64,000 bases of DNA from the NCBI GenBank assembly GCA_945643635.1, contig CALZFC010000303.1, positions 223,501-287,500 on the forward strand, given 5' to 3'. The stretch comes from Allodiplogaster sudhausi. Taxonomy: Eukaryota; Nematoda; Chromadorea; Rhabditida; Diplogasteridae. The notes under the pieces were generated by a model. That model was given only the letters and a program-made list of their open reading frames with translations. It was not told the DNA's origin and searched no databases. The position numbers and the translations under genes are program-made. Of this stretch, positions 22,183-33,005 are shown in pieces. How positions within the stretch are numbered: position 1 is the stretch's first letter; every line of letters begins with the position of its first letter.

Positions 22183-25100
22183 TTCTTCAAATTTCTTCAA
22201 AGCTCAAAACTCCTCTTCAGACTCCTACCTTCAATATCGAAGTCTCTCGTCAAGTTCTCGGTAGAGGCGGTTACGCCGATGTCTTTATGGTTAGTATGTG
22301 CACTCTCTCTCTCTCTCTCTCTCTCGCTCTCTTGCTCTTATTTTGGGGCGGACCTCGGTGGCTATGGCAGGGACCGAGATTGTATAAGCCATGTAAACTT
22401 CCTTTGGCCTCCTCAAGGTCTCTCTCCCGCCTTTTAGACATTATCGCTGATAGCTTTATACTCTTCAATTGATACCGTATCCTCGAGCCTAATGGAACCT
22501 CTGTTGCACTATCAATATGATTAAGTTGAAAGCCTTTGGCATTGCCATGGTACTCCCCGTTATAAGCATATGTATGTACAATTTGTTGTTTTATGTAATT
22601 ATAGTTTGCATTAATTTATTTTATTAAATATAACGGCCAATATTTCATTAACATTACAGGTTAAGAGAACCCTCTGTAAGACTCAAGGAGGCTTCCATAG
22701 AAGCCTGCCCCGGGGAATTTTTGTTTCCTTTTACTTTGAAAACTTTATGAGGGTTCATAACGAAATTTAGGTGTTAAAAAAGTTTCGAAAAAATTTTTTC
22801 TCTTAGAGCAAAAGTGGACGATTGAGAAAAAAACCACGATAAATAAAAGGATGAAGGATTATGGTTGTAATTAGCAAAAGTACATATTTATTCCGGGGCA
22901 AAAGAATTGACACGGGCGTCGCCATTGCAGTCAAGAAGGTACCGCTGTATGCAACAGAACGCGAGAGGGATGTGATTCGCTCCGAAATCTTCATCCTGAT
23001 GAAGGTTTCTTTTTCTTACTTCCTGTGTGTTTCCGGGTTTTAACAGGAAGAGTTTTTAACAGAAATTCAGCACAAATGTAGAGTATGCACATATGTATGT
23101 GAATAAATACAGGCATCTACATGTAAGAAGGTTCGACATGCAGCATTCCCTTGCATTGCAGTTGCAAGGTTGCCCGCAGATCATCAAGTTCCACCAAGCC
23201 TTCTTGGACCAGGGACATGTCCTCTTTTCGATAGAGCTGGCTGAGCTGGGATCCTTGCGGTGCCTCGGGGGAATGCTCTCCGAAAGAATTATCTCCACAA
23301 TCATAGCTGACGTCGTGGCCGTCAGTTTCATGTTGTATAAAATAGAGCAGAGAGAGAAAGAAAGAGATTGTGGAAAAGGGAGAGAGGGAGTAAGAGAGTG
23401 AGAAGAAACGCGACAAGATGCAAACACTGTGGGCCAAATGAGACTATGTATCTCAATAATTCTTTCAATGTTCGATTCCTACTTCAAACTACATAAAAAG
23501 TACGAGATTATCATTTTCAAACAAAAAAATTAAATTTATATTACCTATCCAATTGAATTTCAATGCTTTTTATTTTTGTCATCTATGATTTGTACATAAA
23601 AATTTTAAGTCCATCCATTATACTTAAGAAAACAGAAAACCTTATTTCAACTAATTTTGCCAACAGCAAAGGAAACGTGGTAATATGCTTTCCGCCATAT
23701 GGTTTCAGCAGATGGAATTTCCCAAAGATGTGAATGAATGATTTATGTCCTTCCGTCTTTGCATACTTGTGTTCAATTCTGAACACACATTGGCATTTCA
23801 GTCAGCTCTGAATGCGGTGCATATATGCAATTCTACAATTATTTCATTTAATTATAGTCAAAAATTGAGATCTTTTGAGTGAATAACGCATGCCGCTTCT
23901 TATTATTCACTGCATACTTACCATTAGATCTTGGCAATCTTTTTTGTTCAGCTTTCTAAAAGTTTAAAAAAAGGAAAAAGTCACAAGAGAATAAGAGAAG
24001 TCTCGGTTTTTAACTGACTCTTGGTTGCAACGCATCGTCGAGCGAAGCGACAGGGTTGTTTTTCTGGCGAGATCATGAATGGCGAACAAAGCATCATTGA
24101 ATAACAAACAAAAAAAAGCATTAAAAAATAAGAAGGGCATGAACATAAATGGAAAAAAATTAACTCCAAATAGTGAAGCGCACTCAAAGACTTTTTCGAA
24201 TACTATTGCACCAAAAACTTCGACAATAAAATTATGCGCTATAACATGAATCTTATGACTTGGTGAAATAGTAGGCAAATAGAAAAAATAGATTACTTTT
24301 TGGTTGTTCATGCCCTTTTTAAATATGGGATCTTTTTTTAAGTAAATTTGTCACATCTTTCTGCTTTTCCGTACTAATCTTCCCATTTAAGTCTTTCAAC
24401 CTCAATCTTTTTTGTAAATTTTTGTAAAATAAATTTGAGCTCAACTTTCGCCCCGTTTCTTTTTTACAATGATAAGAGATAGCAGGAAGCATAACATAGT
24501 TAAATTATAATCATTAAAGTCAAATCAGACGAAACTTTACAGGGGCTAGTGAAATGCCACTCCATCAACGTGATCCATCGCGATATCACGACGACCAACA
24601 TTGTGCTGTCAAATTCCGGAATGGTCAGAGATTAACCCCAAAAATTTTATACATCCAAAAGGTTATCGCAGGAAAGGTGTTAGATCTTAAGCAAATAAAA
24701 GAAGTAACTCGACCGTGGCAAATTCTTTGAATGTTAAGGCGAAAATCGTTGATTTTGGTCTTGCCGTCATCTGTCCGAAAGGCAGCAAGGTCCGCGGAGA
24801 TCGCGGAACGATGGCATTGTTAGTTTAAGCTACTCTTATCTCTCTCCTACTATCGCTTTGGCTGTGTCTTTCTCCTTCGCAGTACCTCGTTGTCTTTCTC
24901 TATTTCTGTATGTCTCTCACTCTCTCTGTCTCTTTCTTTCTATCTCTTTCATAACTCCTATTGGCAGAAAATAAACTTCTCGTACTGTGGCATACCATTT
25001 ATTAATTCTTATCGACTCTCCTGTTCAGCCAAGCACCGGAAGTCGAGAATGGAGACTACGACCACCTCGTGGATTCGTGGTCGCTGGGAAGGGTGGCGAT

Positions 25101-26087
25101 TGCGTTGACAATGGTGAGCTCTCTTCACTTATCGTATTCTTCTTATTGTTAGTTCGAGAATAGAACTCTAATAATTTATTTATTGCTTTTTTTAATGAAA
25201 AAAGAGATAACCTTTGCAGGTTGACATCAACTTCGACCCGGAAAGCGTGCTTGACGACGCGGACAGCCTGCTTGAAGTCGGAGCTTCACCACAATTCAAA
25301 GATTTTATCGGTAAGTCGGCGTTGTAACAAAAGAGCCAGACGTATGTAATATGCAAATAAGATGGCTGCTCATTTTTCAGAATTCTCTGTCGCCGTGGAC
25401 GTCGCGAAGCGGCACTGTGCTTATTTTTATTACCTCTCCTTCCACCCATTCCTCAAGTATGCCATATAATGACCTTTCTGACTATTCGCAATGGAAAAAA
25501 TTAGATATAAGGCAGTGTAAATTGAAAACAATTGTTTTATTTAATCCATTTTCTGTCAACCTGTTATTTTATAACAGGATTTAGAATATGAGCACTGTTT
25601 GCCATTCCTGATGATAGGTATAATTGCCAGGAAGTTGATTTGACAATTTTTCCAATCGTCTGGATTCCAATAAGTTTCCACTTGTAAATCACAGGATAAA
25701 ATAACAGCTTAACAGAAAATGGATAAAATAGACAAATTTTTTTATTGACACTATCTTATATGTACTAACCATATCCATGCTCGTAACTAATCATTTTCTT
25801 AATCTGTCAGTCCGAGGCCTAAGAAGATTGAAGAGACCCTCCGGCGCAAGCTCGTGACGATCGCCAAGAAGAGTTAGTGCTTGATTCAAGCCTATCATAT
25901 AAGATAATAATGAGAGAAGAGTTCAAACAGACAGGGAGAGAAAGAGAGAAAGAAAGAGAGAGTGAGAGTCTATGGGGTGATATAATATAGCAATAATTCG
26001 ATGACTACTTTGCAGCGTCCCCGGCAGTCGGCGTCTCTGAACAGCAAGCGTTGTTTGAGTTAGTTGACCATGAGTGCGAGGGACAGA

Positions 26088-26118
<31 letters not shown>

Positions 26119-27506
26119 CGAGAGCGAGTGAGCGAGAGAGAGGGAGAGGGAGAGAGAGAGGGAGGGAGAGAGAGAAGTTGCTACTGAACCACTCGTTGGG
26201 GCATAACGGAGTGTGACCAATAAAAAGTGGCTGTAATATATTCCTGTTCAATTTGAACTGCCATCAAAAGCATATTACGGTTGACACTCATATAATGTAA
26301 ACGATAGCACTTAATAATTGTCTTCCATTTCTCATAAGATTTTCGGATCGTGGGCCATGGCTGCGAAAGCAGTTTGTGAAGGAAGGCCAGGCGATGGTGA
26401 AACATGGTAGGGAGCTGGTCGCCTACTACAAAGCCTCGCTGCTCGCCCAAAAAGACTCCGCCATTGCCACCCTCACCGATATGGCTGACGCCTCCGCCCC
26501 GCCGGCCAAGGTTTCTGCGCAAATTTCCGCCGCGAATTTTCAAGCGGGAGTATTTTTGCAATTTCTTCTGTCAATAAGATATTCTTAGCAGGTTCTCTCC
26601 ATCTTCCTGTGGTCTTCGGTGCTGGTGCTCGTGGCGTCGCTGTGCTTCTCTCTCGGCGCCTCTCTCGGTGGATTCTGTGCACCCTTCACTTTGCTCGTCG
26701 CCGTCCCTCTCTACGCCTATCACTGCTCCCTCAAGGGAGTACGCGCATTTCCGAACTTTTCTGTTGCAGAAAAGATTGTGATCTGAAAGAAAGTAAATGT
26801 TTCCAGTCGTCGCTGGCGGACAAGCTCGGCAACGCCGGCCTCGCCGGTCTCCTGCTCTTCTCAGCCTTCGCTCATCTCCACATCTACGCTGAGCCCTTCG
26901 CCTTCCTCCACCCGGCCTTCGCTGGAATTGCCTACTACGTCTGTTTTCACATTTTGGAGATTTAATCATAGATTCCCGAAGAGTGATACCGTATCTGATC
27001 TCTTCCCATATCCTACCGTATCCCTTCTTACAGTACGCCGCTCCGTTCATCGGCTCGTCACGCGTGAACATGCTTGCCGCTTCCCTCGGCGGAGCATTCG
27101 CTGCTCTCTTCGCAGTTGGCGTCCTTCTCGGCTCGGTCAAAAGAATATAAATTTCATTGGAATTGTTATTCACGAAATCATACTTTATAATCATAAAACG
27201 AAGTAATTTTACTTGAGGCCTCGGTGTCGTACCTGGCCTTCGCGACCTTCTATTCGCTGGCAGGCTTCGCGGTGCTCCAGTACATCTATGCCCACGGTGC
27301 CGAGGTAAACGACTGCTTTGGAATATAGAATTTAAATTCAGAAACAAAATAAAATAAATGAAAATTCAGTGATGAATCATTGATCTTTTCAGCCGGCGCA
27401 CGTCTACCAGCTGGCGTACCTGACGGGAATCCTCTACGCCAAGGCTCTCGGCCTCTTCCTCTTCGGCTCGCACGAGCCGTACGCGGCCCAGGAAGTCAGC
27501 AAGTAG
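20879..27506 (+). CDS. Ser/Thr protein kinase fused to a polytopic C-terminal membrane domain
   Basis: Exons: 20879-20998, 21048-21131, 21352-21410, 22203-22297, 22905-23004, 23162-23324, 24550-24623, 24739-24818, 25029-25113, 25220-25310, 25381-25456, 25811-25872, 26016-26073, 26339-26510, 26592-26738, 26807-26938, 27034-27135, 27218-27304, 27393-27506 (TAG). All adjacent exons agree in phase. After a Pro/Ala/Glu linker, the kinase shows GRGGYADVF, AVKK, an alpha-C Glu in RSEIFILMK, HRDITTTN, DFGLA and APEV, so it is predicted active; the C-lobe ends HPFLN. The C-terminal about 200 residues form roughly six or seven hydrophobic helices (for example FLWSSVLVLVASLCFSLGA, LAASLGGAFAALFAVGVLLG, YLTGILYAKALGLFLFG). 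The first linker intron is GC-AG. Alternatives: TGA at 21155-21157 ends a separate upstream gene, or TAG at 25875-25877 ends the kinase. The next exon has no Met of its own, which favours fusion. Confidence 0.65.
21464..21935. mobile_element. TIR MITE (CTCTATTAG family), copy 2
   Basis: Left end GCGTATTTTCTCTATTAGT, right end ACTAATAGAGAAAATACGA, flanked by TA. Same G-rich CTATTAGAGG interior as the copy at 1756-2117. It lies in the intron between kinase-gene exons 21352-21410 and 22203-22297. Confidence 0.7.
22148..22184. repeat. (AT)n microsatellite
   Basis: About 18 AT units ending 20 bp before the acceptor of the kinase glycine-loop exon. The intron also has a shorter AT run near 21936. 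Confidence 0.9.
22663..22810. mobile_element. End fragment of foldback family C
   Basis: Begins TTAAGAGAACCCTCTGTAAG, then GCCTGCCCCGGGGAATTTT and ACTTTGAAAACTTTATGAGG. These match the outer arm of the element at 6227-7319. It is in a kinase-gene intron, and only one end is present. Confidence 0.6.
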
Positions 27507-28793
27507 GGAGCCTCTTCCCTCCGTCCAGCTCACTTGGGACCGGCCCTCCCTCCCCTTCCGATCCCTCTTCCCCCACTCGCAGATATAAAGGCCGATGGGC
27601 TGGATATGGTTGTGTTTCTATAAGCATTTGGTTCTACAGAGCCATGAAATAAATAGAAATGATAATTTTAAGAATTATCGGTTGTCCGTTATCCGACGTA
27701 CGGTTAATCTTGATCTGCTGCACGATTAATCCCACTGGTCACAGTCAAATTTATAAATCATTTTTGAGCGTCTGCTACACAACACGTTAAATATATGCTA
27801 ATGCCTATTTCAGCACTTTTATAATGGTCTTGAATGAATGTTTAAGAGCTGGAATTTATCATACACTTATTTCAATTTACTTCTGCCTCAATTACTGCAC
27901 TTATAAATTGTTTGTTTGGCGTCAGGGCTGGCGCATCGAGCAACGGACGCTATTTGGGTATCGCCCTGGACACTTTGTGCTGAGTTTCCTACAGTACCGC
28001 TCAACGGCGAGATGTCAATTCTATGTCGGCTATGGAGGCCGCGACCAAATGGGCCAAGTGGAATATCTCGCGGTGATGAACGTTTTCAGGCAAATCACAT
28101 ATCAATATGGGATCCCTGAATTTTTTCCCCTCTTTCTACCTCTCACTTGCCCCGTTCTCTGCAGAATAAAGAAGGGCTAATCATGGTTCTATCGCATTAC
28201 AGAAGCAAAATAAGAATTTTTTCTATTCAGATCATACAATCTTTAAGTTTCAGTGCAGAAAAAAACCGATGTCAATTTCGTTTCTTCTTACAATTATACC
28301 CGGAGAATCATTCTTTCTCTTACGTCACTCATCCCGACATCATTTCAACAGACACCAGAATTCTTCGATGGTAAAAGATAAAATGCACTTTCTACATGAT
28401 TTTATATCGAACGACAATCAAAACCAAAACAAAAGCTTCCTTCTTCTCCCGTTTAGCTGCTTTTCATGAATCTTACTTCAAGCTTTTCTGAATCACAAAA
28501 CACAACCACACACTTTTGTATCCAATGAAAGTTTTCTTGGACTCCTGGCATCAGGCTAGGATCGAGTCTGTTTCTCTCTCTCTCTCTCTTTCTCTCCTTC
28601 TGCCCGCTATCTCGCTTTGTCTTAGCCGCGCAATCAGCTTGTAGCCTCATGCTGACAAACCAACAGAAGAAAGATTCAGCATGCCAGATTCTGCCCAAGC
28701 ACACACCGCTATTTTTTCCTTCGGTGTACAGCAATTGGTTGAAACCTGGTGGAAAAGGCAGGGTAATCTCTGTGCCCAATCTTCCCCCTCCAG
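27507..28793. other. Intergenic; no confident gene
   Basis: 27930-28110 has moderately GC-rich open frames on the plus strand (for example CQFYVGYGGRDQMGQVEYLA), but no splice partners or family signature. A (CT)n tract is at 28571-28590. The missing 5' exon of the Cys-rich gene starting at 28794 should lie in this interval. Confidence 0.4.
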
Positions 28794-29210
28794 AATGCGT
28801 GGTGCCCTGCCCTCGCGAGAAGGTGTGCTGCATCGTGGGCTTTGGAAAATACAAGTGCTGCGATGACATGGAGTCCGCGCGTTGTCGAGGTTTGCTCTTT
28901 ATGCAAATTACATATGTGTAAAAATATTAAAAAAAAAAAAAGTAAACATCAATTTTCTTTTAGTTTTTGTTTAAAATAATAATCATAAAAGTCATAGTTT
29001 TTTTTTGAAATGTGGTCCTTTTTGCACTTCTACTAACTTCTTGCAGGAGAAGTGGCCGCCGGGACCGCGGACGCTGCTCAAAAGTTTACATTTAATTTAC
29101 TTTCCTCATCCATCTCATGTAGGGCACATACATATGTAGTGTGCAATCACTTTTATCACCGTTGCAAAACGCGTTGCTGCTTCCGTAATCACAATATCCG
29201 ACCTGATTGA
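28794..29210 (+). CDS. Small Cys-rich (probably secreted) protein, 5' exon not found
   Basis: Exon 28794-28889 follows a strong acceptor (CCCCCTCCAG) and reads CVVPCPREKVCCIVGFGKYK, then CCDDMESARCRG. The spacing is C-x3-C-x5-CC-x8-CC. The donor in phase 1 joins 29047-29210, which ends with TGA and adds more Cys (CRAHTYVVCNHFYHRCKTRCCF, shown here as CRAHTYVVC and CKTRCC). The CC pairs suggest a disulphide-rich extracellular peptide, loosely like WAP or granulin modules. Layout and phase resemble the half-granulin gene at 43826. No signal-peptide exon was recognised upstream. Confidence 0.45.
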
Positions 29211-29492
29211 CCTTGTTTCTAGATTGTCGGCTTCTCTCAGCCGACTGCCAGTTCACTCCAAGCGATGACAACGAATCAACATCAGACTCTGACTTATTAC
29301 TTATGCCGACTAAAGCTAATGAATGATAGAAATTCATGGACATGAATCACAATAAAGGATCACAAATCTCAACCGTAACCCGTATTTTCCATGAACAAGC
29401 TTACGTTCTTTTAGGTTAATTTGTAACGGAAATACAAAGGGCTGTAACCGAAGCAACCAAATCGAAACAATAAATGAACATCTCACTCAGAC

Positions 29493-31121
29493 TTATGAAT
29501 TCTGTAGAATAAATTGCGTTCTTTTAGGTTCCTTTGTAACTAACAACCAAGGCGAAACATTAGGCAGGAAGTGCCTGGGAGCGGGGAGAATGAGGAGGGG
29601 AGATTGGGGGGGGGGTGTCAGGGTATTGTAGCTGTGACCGCCAGCGAGATCGATGGGAACCTCTCCGTCGTAATCGGCCCGGAAGCGAGAGACATCTTTG
29701 GGGTCCTTCAAGGTCGTCTTCCACTCGCTGGACCCGGTGATCGGGAAGTATGACCAGGTGCTCTTCGGGCAGTCCGTTCCGCAGTAGTGGATGACCTTCA
29801 CGAAGTACTTGTCCTGTAATAAAAGTATTAATTGTAGGTTATGAGGAAATTAATTATCTATGCTAATGAATACGATCATCAGATGTCAGTATCATCAATC
29901 GATCGCGAAGTTAGAAATAGAATCAAGCAAATTAACTAACACCAACGAGGGGGGGGGGAGATTATTTGGTACTATTTCGGTTTGACTACCAAAAACCTCA
30001 ATTTTTTGCTGAAACTTGCCCTAGGGGGATATTTGATGCGAGAAAGCTGAATATGAATTACATTTTAGTATGAGTGGAGAGAGCAGAAGTCTTGCTAGAT
30101 GGAAGAAGACGTTGCAATATCGCTGCAGAGTGAATCGCAGATTGTCGTGAATATGTCTGCCAGTCAGAAATTGTTCAATGATCGAGATGAAGAGTTGCTT
30201 GGCTGACTAGATAGATTGCTAACCGCTTCAAGCGGCTCTTTATGCACTCTGGCAATGTTCCCTCGCCTTCGACAATGTCTCCATTGGGTTCCTAATAAAA
30301 CTATTTTAATACTGACAATGAGTTTTTCAAAGATATTCCAAATGCTCAAAAGACCGTTGTGAATTCCTCGGGCTGGTAGCCGTCGCAGACTCGAATGCGC
30401 ACATCTCCGGGATGTCTGCGAATCAGCGCGGTCACCTGCCAGTAGTTGTGCAGCAGCACATTCACGCGGCCAACCTAACGAGAACATAATTTTAAAGGAC
30501 TTGTTGGTCTGTATCAAAATATTCTTTTTTTAAATCTTTTTTTGCTCCTAATTGCTGTCAGTTCTCTCGCCACGGTGGTTAAGATTTATCTTCGTCCCCT
30601 CCCCCCTCACTCTTGCTAACCTTAATAATCCTCATAACAGGTAAGAGACTGTTGACTCGGCAACTCCACCAGGAGTCACCTAAAGAGCCGCAGTCGATAG
30701 GAATATTTCAATATTTTCTTTTGAATTATAAATTCACAGGAATCGCTTTTATATAGAACACACAAAATAAAGCATGACATACTCTCTGGATGAAGACTCC
30801 GCGATCGTTTCGGTCATTCGGGTTCACAGATGGGAAGTTGCGACCGCCGTAAAGAGTCATGCCGATAGGAGTGCGGCATCGACTACCGTAATCTTCCTTT
30901 CGCGGTAGGATCACTTCACGGCAGGCGCCCAGATGTGGATTGTGTAGAACGCCGAAGCGAATGTGGCAACCCGCCGCCAGAATAGTCAGTGCAAGGATAT
31001 CAAGTAGCAATAGAAGGTGAGAGAGGGAGGAATCCTTCAGACGACTTACGAAATGAACCGTGTCTGCCGGAATGCCTCGCACAGAAACGCCATTGATGCT
31101 GATGATTTGGTCTCTTTTCAT
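29493..31121 (-). CDS. PDZ-domain-like protein gene, model incomplete
   Basis: Recognisable exons on the minus strand: from 31121 (MKRDQIISINGVSVRGIPAD, the second half of a PDZ fold); about 30960-30780 (TPIGMTLYGGRNF and RGVFIQRV, the carboxylate-loop half of a PDZ); 30474-30355 (YWQVTALIRRHPGDVRIRV, PDZ helix-2/strand-6 like); 30291 downward (NGDIVEGEGTLPECIKSRLK); and 29813-29493 (HYCGTDCPKSTWSYFP) to a stop. PDZ domains bind C-terminal peptides in scaffolding proteins. The first exon starts mid-domain, so the 5' exons may be lost or unseen: only 212 bp separate it from the gene ending at 31333. That spacing would fit an operon partner. Exact donors in the second exon are uncertain. Confidence 0.5.
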
Positions 31122-31332
31122 ACTTCATAATTAGACCACATTTATGCCCACCGGTGGGGCGTCTAATTTACTGAGATGAATGATCATCGTCTGCTTCATT
31201 CACTTCATTACCATTTGTCTCCCCTCAAGACTTTTACAGTGTCAACGCATCACTTCAAACAAATACATTTATTTTCCTAACTGAGTGTGATGTCAACGGA
31301 AGTAGGCTGAGAACAGGGAGAATAAAAGGGGT

Positions 31333-32956
31333 CTAGCGGCCGAGGTAAACGGAGGCAACGACGAGGCGAAGCTCCTCCAGGTTGCCCTGAAATGAAATGG
31401 AATTCAAAATATTCTCAAAAAAATAGAAGACCTCAGTGCCGTTGCCAATCTGGCGGCGGACGACTTGGATCTCCTTGGCCTCGATTCCCGTGGCGAGATT
31501 AGAGGAACGCGGTTGGTAGAAAAATGCGCGGTGGCCATCGTAGTAGAGGCCTGAAATGAGAATGGAATATTCTTTTGGAATATTCCAATTATGAGAATGG
31601 AATATTCTGTTGGAATATTCCAATTATGAGAATGGAATATTCTGTTGGAATATGCGAATTCTTATTAGAATTCCAGTAGTTAACCATGGATTTTAGAATA
31701 AACAATTCTGGCCGTTCCTACGCATATGCTAGACTGTTTTTCTGCCAACCACGGTCGGCATCGTAGAAAGCGGGCGGCCGCGGTACTCCTTGGAGACGTG
31801 CTCAGAGAGACTCCTTCTGATGGAGAGGAGCAGGCGGGAGGTATTTGGACGGGGGAGCCTGCTGGTACTGCTGCTGGAGGGGCATTCCGGAGCGGTGCTG
31901 GAGAGGAACGAGATGGCCGGGCGCGCCGTAGGAAGGAGCCTAAGATGAGTATTCTTCCAGAAAGGAATTTCGATTATTCCAATTTCTTCACCTCAACTGC
32001 GGTCTTGACATTCGAATTCTCTGCGTAGTAATAGGCCTGCTGGCCATCATAGTGGATTCCTAAATGGTAATAAAATGATTAGGGCATAGGCAAGCATTTC
32101 CCCTGGAAGTGCAACTGATGCTTGGTGGATTCCTTCGCAATCTATCGATTGGAAGGTCAGCCTATGTCGTCCTTCATTCCACCTCTTGTTCTGGCCCTCT
32201 CGCCTAACCCTTGACGGCGTCGTAGAAGGGCGGGCGGCGAGGTACATCTGAGTGAGCTGAGGCGGCGCGAGCTGGCGGCTGCCGTAGCCGTCCCCGTAGA
32301 GCTCCTTGTGCAGCGCGGGGACCACGTACGAGGGAGCCTAAGCAGAGTTTACACTCATTGCTATCAATATTCAAATTACAGAATATGATAGATCTAATTC
32401 ATTTTCGCTTGTTATTCGCGTGGAAGTTGGCTGGCCAGCATTTCGTTTTTGCCATTTCTCAATGCGTTCTTCCTCTCTCTCGCTTGTATAATAATCCACC
32501 TTCTCAATCGCCGTCGCGACGTTGGCAGCGTTGTCTCGGTAGTAGTACGCACGTTGGCCGTCAAAGAAGAGTCCTGAAGAGATTCTCTCTTAGATTCAGA
32601 AGAATCTCCCAATCCCTCACCGCGGTCGGAGTCGTAAAAGGCGGGTAGCTTAGCATCCACGAGAGGCTGGGAGACGTGCATCGGCGCCTCCACACGGTTA
32701 CCGTATCCCTGGCCGAGGTAGTCGAGGGGAGGGGGGAGCTGTAAGAAATCTCGAATTTCCCGATACGGAATCAAGGATAGACAGATAGGGATTGAGAGGG
32801 TCTAGAAGTTGGAAGAAGTATGTATGTAGGTAGAAATGGATACGAGAACGGAAATGGCAATCGAATGATCAGAGGATGGGGGATTGGAGTTCTTGGGAAA
32901 AGGGGCGAAAGAGAATGAGGGAAGGTAGAGAAACTGACAGCGGACTGATAAGCCAT
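31333..32956 (-). CDS. Tyr-rich repeat protein with three two-exon modules (unrecognised family)
   Basis: Exons: 32956-32939 (MAYQSA), 32738-32621, 32573-32500, 32337-32209, 32059-31992, 31939-31750, 31550-31432, 31386-31333 (TAG). Each module is a Pro/Tyr/Gly exon ending (P)(A)FYDxxxG followed by an exon beginning G(L/I)(F/Y/H)(F/Y)DG. Examples are LFFDGQRAYYYRDNAANVAT, IHYDGQQAYYYAENSNVKTA and LYYDGHRAFFYQPRSSNLAT. Phases alternate 1 and 0 regularly, so the modules arose by duplication of an exon pair. The last exon reads GNLEELRLVVASVYLGR. About 256 residues with no signal peptide; function unknown. Exons 4 and 6 contain frame problems near GCCGCCCGC, and exon 6 also has an in-frame TGA. 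A MITE ends 50 bp upstream of the Met. Confidence 0.6.
31556..31662. repeat. 34-bp tandem repeat with GGAATATTCC palindromes
   Basis: About three copies of GAATGGAATATTCTGTTGGA followed by ATATTCCAATTATGA, in the intron between exons 6 and 7 of the Tyr-rich gene, starting within 10 bp of the acceptor. The same GGAATATTCC core occurs in the MITEs at 13803 and 15782. Confidence 0.8.
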
Positions 32957-33005
32957 GTTCGCAGCGAGAAGAGCCTTCGTTGTCCACAGGAAGTGATGAA
33001 AGATA

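Noticed and set aside
23960..24311. 115-codon minus-strand hydrophobic ORF
   Set aside because: Lies in a kinase intron, AT-rich, and a mix of Phe/Leu from T-rich DNA; no splice sites or motif.
27824..28180. 118-codon plus-strand ORF
   Set aside because: Two other frames are equally open and no family signature or matching exon was found.
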